Below the pieces are notes generated by a model, which saw nothing but the letters and a program-made list of their open reading frames with translations, had not been told where the DNA came from and made no database searches. This document shows positions 61,917 to 64,000 of a stretch of 64,000 nucleotides of DNA, one piece after another. This stretch comes from UBA8941 sp963780545 (GTDB taxonomy: Archaea; Thermoproteota; Bathyarchaeia; TCS64), in assembly GCA_963780545.1 (NCBI GenBank), contig CAWACK010000008.1, forward strand, positions 124,001-188,000, given 5' to 3'. The translations under genes and the position numbers were made by a program. The stretch's first letter is position 1. Every line of letters begins with the position of its first letter.

Positions 61917-63764
61917 TTAACTATAGGATGGGAAATATTCTTTATCACCTGGGATGTAAAGGGCTTTCGAATATTCCTCCATGAACTCGACATCGACTAA
62001 TAGGTCTACGTATACAGTCTTTATGGCAGCCTCCTTTGCTTCTTTACGTTTTTCATTAGAAAGGAGGGTTAAGTACGCGCCTGATAGAGAGCCATTACCA
62101 ATTGGATGTATTTTTGCATTTGGGAACTCAGGCAAAATGCCTAATTTTGTTACGTTTTCCAAGTCTGAGTATGTGCCAAAAGCCCCGGCAAGGTATATAT
62201 TATTAACGTCTTTTATGCCAATTTTCAGTTTTTTCATGAGTACTGTGATAGCTCCACAAGCCGCAGCTTTACTATCTATTACATAATCTAAATCAACCTG
62301 TGTTATCACAATGTCCTGTCCTATCCCCGTTTTATTTGCTGGTATAACAACATACTCCAAACCCCATTTCCCCTCTCTTATGAATCGGGAAGAACTTGGG
62401 ATGAATTTCCCTGCAAAATCCATTAACTTAACTCTGTAAAGCTCCGCCACAAGATCGATTAGACCTGAACCACATATACCCTTAGCATTACCACCCCCGA
62501 TCACAGAGTATTCTGCCTCATGAGTCGTGGGATCGATCCTTACATGGTCTATCCCTCCACGCGCAGCTCTCATGCCATGCCTAACGCCCTCTCCCTCAAA
62601 TGCGGGACCCGAAGCACATGAACTAGAGAAAAGCCATTGTTTATTACCAAAAATTATCTCTCCGTTTGTACCGAGATCTACGATAAGGTTGACGCCTTCA
62701 GATTTGTGGATATTTGAGGCGAGAATGTCACCGATCGCGTCGCCTCCGAGGAATCTGCTAACATTTGGTAAACAATAAAGATACGCTTCAGGATGTAGAT
62801 CAAGCCCAATTGTTTTAGCTTTAACTATGATGGGATCTCTTGAAACATTGACATTCGCTTCTTCGAGGTAGGATGAGTCGGCTCCGACAAATAGGTGGTT
62901 CATAACGGTATTTCCACCGACGCATACGTCGGTAATAGAGGAGGGGGAAACTCCGGCTTCATATGTTAATTTATCTATTATACTCTTCACTGTATCGACA
63001 GCCGCCTTTTGGAGCCTCAAAAGGCCTTCTCTTTTTAATGCGTAAGATATCCGTGTGACTAATTCCTCTCCATAGGTAATCTGTCTGTTTAATTCTGATG
63101 CCCGACTTAGGACATTTCCGTTATTAAGATCTACAAGTAAACCGACAATTGTTGTGGTGCCTATATCGAATGCTAGACCAAGGTTAATCTTTGTGTTATC
63201 TCCCCGCTCAATGTCTATGATTTCGGGGTAACCTCTTGCCCTTGAAATAAGGGCTGTTGCCTCAACATCATTTAAGAAGCTCTGTAATTTATTGTAAATC
63301 TCCTCGCTTGCTCTCGGTTGAACCCCCGTATAATTTCTTAGTTTAATGCTTCTGAAGGGAAAGTTATGATTTATACTGGATTTAGTATCGACAAGGAACT
63401 TTTGGGAGGGAGGGTCGAGTTTTTGTAATGAAATTTCTGTGTTTAACAGGATCTTTGGGTTTTCTATTCTACTTTCCATCGGAATTGTAAAGACGCAATC
63501 ATCCAGAATTGTAACCATACAAGCCAAATAGTATTTTTCTCGAATCTCATTAGGATGAAGTAGTTTATCGGGAAGAGTCGATTTCTTCTTGATTTTTCCC
63601 TTTTCAAGGATTACCTTACATTTACCGCATTCACCCTTTCCTCCACAGAGAGACTCAATCCTGATTTCCTCTCTCCTCATAATATCGAGAAGATTATCCC
63701 CTTTCTCTGCCACTACAACTTTCCCAATGGGGTTGAATATTATTTTAACAGGCAAGGGGATCAT
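61917..63764 (-). CDS. RACo-type corrinoid-protein activator (ferredoxin plus ASKHA domains)
   Basis: 615 residues. N-terminal [2Fe-2S] domain with Cys at 40, 46, 49 and 82 (CGGKGECGKC, then LAC). The large C-terminal part is the DUF4445/ASKHA domain (FDIGTTTIVGLLVDL, CVGGNTVMNHLF, DLGTNGEIIFG, CASGPAFEGEGVRHGM). Such proteins use ATP to reduce Co(II) to Co(I) in corrinoid methyl-carrying proteins such as CoFeSP of the Wood-Ljungdahl pathway. Confidence 0.92.
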   Translation of the reverse strand: MIPLPVKIIFNPIGKVVVAEKGDNLLDIMRREEIRIESLCGGKGECGKCKVILEKGKIKKKSTLPDKLLHPNEIREKYYLACMVTILDDCVFTIPMESRIENPKILLNTEISLQKLDPPSQKFLVDTKSSINHNFPFRSIKLRNYTGVQPRASEEIYNKLQSFLNDVEATALISRARGYPEIIDIERGDNTKINLGLAFDIGTTTIVGLLVDLNNGNVLSRASELNRQITYGEELVTRISYALKREGLLRLQKAAVDTVKSIIDKLTYEAGVSPSSITDVCVGGNTVMNHLFVGADSSYLEEANVNVSRDPIIVKAKTIGLDLHPEAYLYCLPNVSRFLGGDAIGDILASNIHKSEGVNLIVDLGTNGEIIFGNKQWLFSSSCASGPAFEGEGVRHGMRAARGGIDHVRIDPTTHEAEYSVIGGGNAKGICGSGLIDLVAELYRVKLMDFAGKFIPSSSRFIREGKWGLEYVVIPANKTGIGQDIVITQVDLDYVIDSKAAACGAITVLMKKLKIGIKDVNNIYLAGAFGTYSDLENVTKLGILPEFPNAKIHPIGNGSLSGAYLTLLSNEKRKEAKEAAIKTVYVDLLVDVEFMEEYSKALYIPGDKEYFPSYS

Positions 63765-63957
63765 TATAAATCGTATGCGAGCTTAAAAATTCTAATTAAT
63801 CCATTATGAAATTTTGGTTTAATAATTTTCCTTAATGGTTAGGGTTAATCTTAAAAATTGTTTCAACATAATGTAATATGTCCGCCTATTCACTTAGGAT
63901 ATGTAATGTGAATTATGCGAAGATGTACGAGGTTGACGCTTTAAGAAGGAACTGAAT
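63765..63957. other. Divergent promoter region
   Basis: 193 bases between the corrinoid activator and the last gene. A 25-codon frame at 63878-63955 just before the last start is AUG-initiated but lacks a ribosome-binding site; not called as a gene. Confidence 0.35.
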
Positions 63958-64000
63958 TTGGAAAAATTGAAAATTGCAATGTACTGGGGTGCAGCGTGTG
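63958..64000 (+). CDS. Start of a hydrogenase-small-subunit-like oxidoreductase (partial)
   Basis: Only 14 full codons are inside the window: TTG start then EKLKIAMYWGAAC. LKIAMYWGAAC is the usual beginning of F420-non-reducing hydrogenase small (MvhG-like) and related 20-kDa iron-sulfur proteins. GAAGGA precedes the start by about 8 bases. It suggests an electron-transfer partner for the C1 pathway continuing past the window. Confidence 0.5.
   Translation, partial: MEKLKIAMYWGAAC

Noticed and set aside
63878..63955. 25-codon frame before the hydrogenase-like gene
   Set aside because: No ribosome-binding site; could be a leader but nothing supports it.
1..64000. Whole-genome reassignment of TAG to pyrrolysine
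   Set aside because: TAG ends many conserved genes exactly where their families end (aIF1, uL4, uL23, uS5, lysS), and extending them would run into neighbours. No pyl genes or methylamine methyltransferases are visible.
1..64000. CRISPR arrays, rRNA genes, intact insertion sequences, further tRNAs
   Set aside because: Looked for regular repeats, T-arm patterns and transposase frames; only tRNA-Thr was found.

Overview
This is a 64 kb stretch of an archaeal chromosome. The evidence is a 22-gene archaeal-type ribosomal protein cluster (with eS4, eL19, eL32) ending in secY, together with RadA, aIF1, an Lsm protein, RIO2 kinase, NucS, a class I lysyl-tRNA synthetase, a tetraether-lipid synthase and genes for tetrahydromethanopterin (H4MPT) synthesis and CO dehydrogenase maturation. 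No methanogenesis genes are visible. An uncultured, anaerobic, Wood-Ljungdahl-type archaeon of the TACK/Bathyarchaeia kind fits best, but that placement is inference. TTG and GTG starts are common, and TAG is an ordinary stop codon.

Layout. 0.1-3.9 kb: ACT protein, aIF1, zinc ribbon, radA, membrane protein, PAC2 protein. 3.9-6.1 kb: a decayed accessory patch with an integrase-like fragment, an FMN split-barrel protein, a secreted protein and two remnants of one archaeo-eukaryotic primase. 6.1-12.4 kb: saccharopine dehydrogenase-like protein, acyl-CoA dehydrogenase, a divergent ornithine-carbamoyltransferase-family enzyme, class III aminotransferase and endonuclease IV. 12.4-19.6 kb: a frameshifted small gene, tRNA-Thr(GGT), a secreted protein, HAD phosphatase, a frameshifted trypsin-like protease, lysS, tautomerase, dCMP deaminase, a tiny coiled-coil protein and an MFS transporter interrupted by amber codons. 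19.9-35.1 kb: hflX, nth, then uL3 to secY. 35.2-52.2 kb: hisS, an EndA-like tRNA-splicing subunit, small zinc proteins, a frameshifted beta-lactamase-fold gene, nucS, the divergent threonine-degradation pair, an M16 peptidase, TrmB regulator, tes, ilvD, a methyltransferase, Lsm, HD hydrolase, OB-fold protein and rio2.

52.3-64 kb is a more AT-rich metabolic island. It holds a pyruvate-kinase-C-like protein, two flavoproteins (one AfpA/DmrB-like), a CitG-like protein, a nucleotidyltransferase, a DUF447 protein, beta-RFAP synthase, a dihydropteroate-synthase-related protein, a CofE-like protein, two CooC-like ATPases, a RACo-type corrinoid activator and the start of a hydrogenase-small-subunit-like gene. 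Together these look like synthesis of the C1 carrier H4MPT plus the activation and metallation machinery for a corrinoid protein and CODH/ACS.

The most notable points are a uL29-Rnp1 fused reading frame inside the ribosomal operon, the C1/corrinoid island with its uncharacterised members, an MFS gene with amber codons near both ends, duplicated primase remnants, two genes with no standard start codon (lysS and an HD hydrolase), and several single-base frameshifts that are either real decay or sequencing error.
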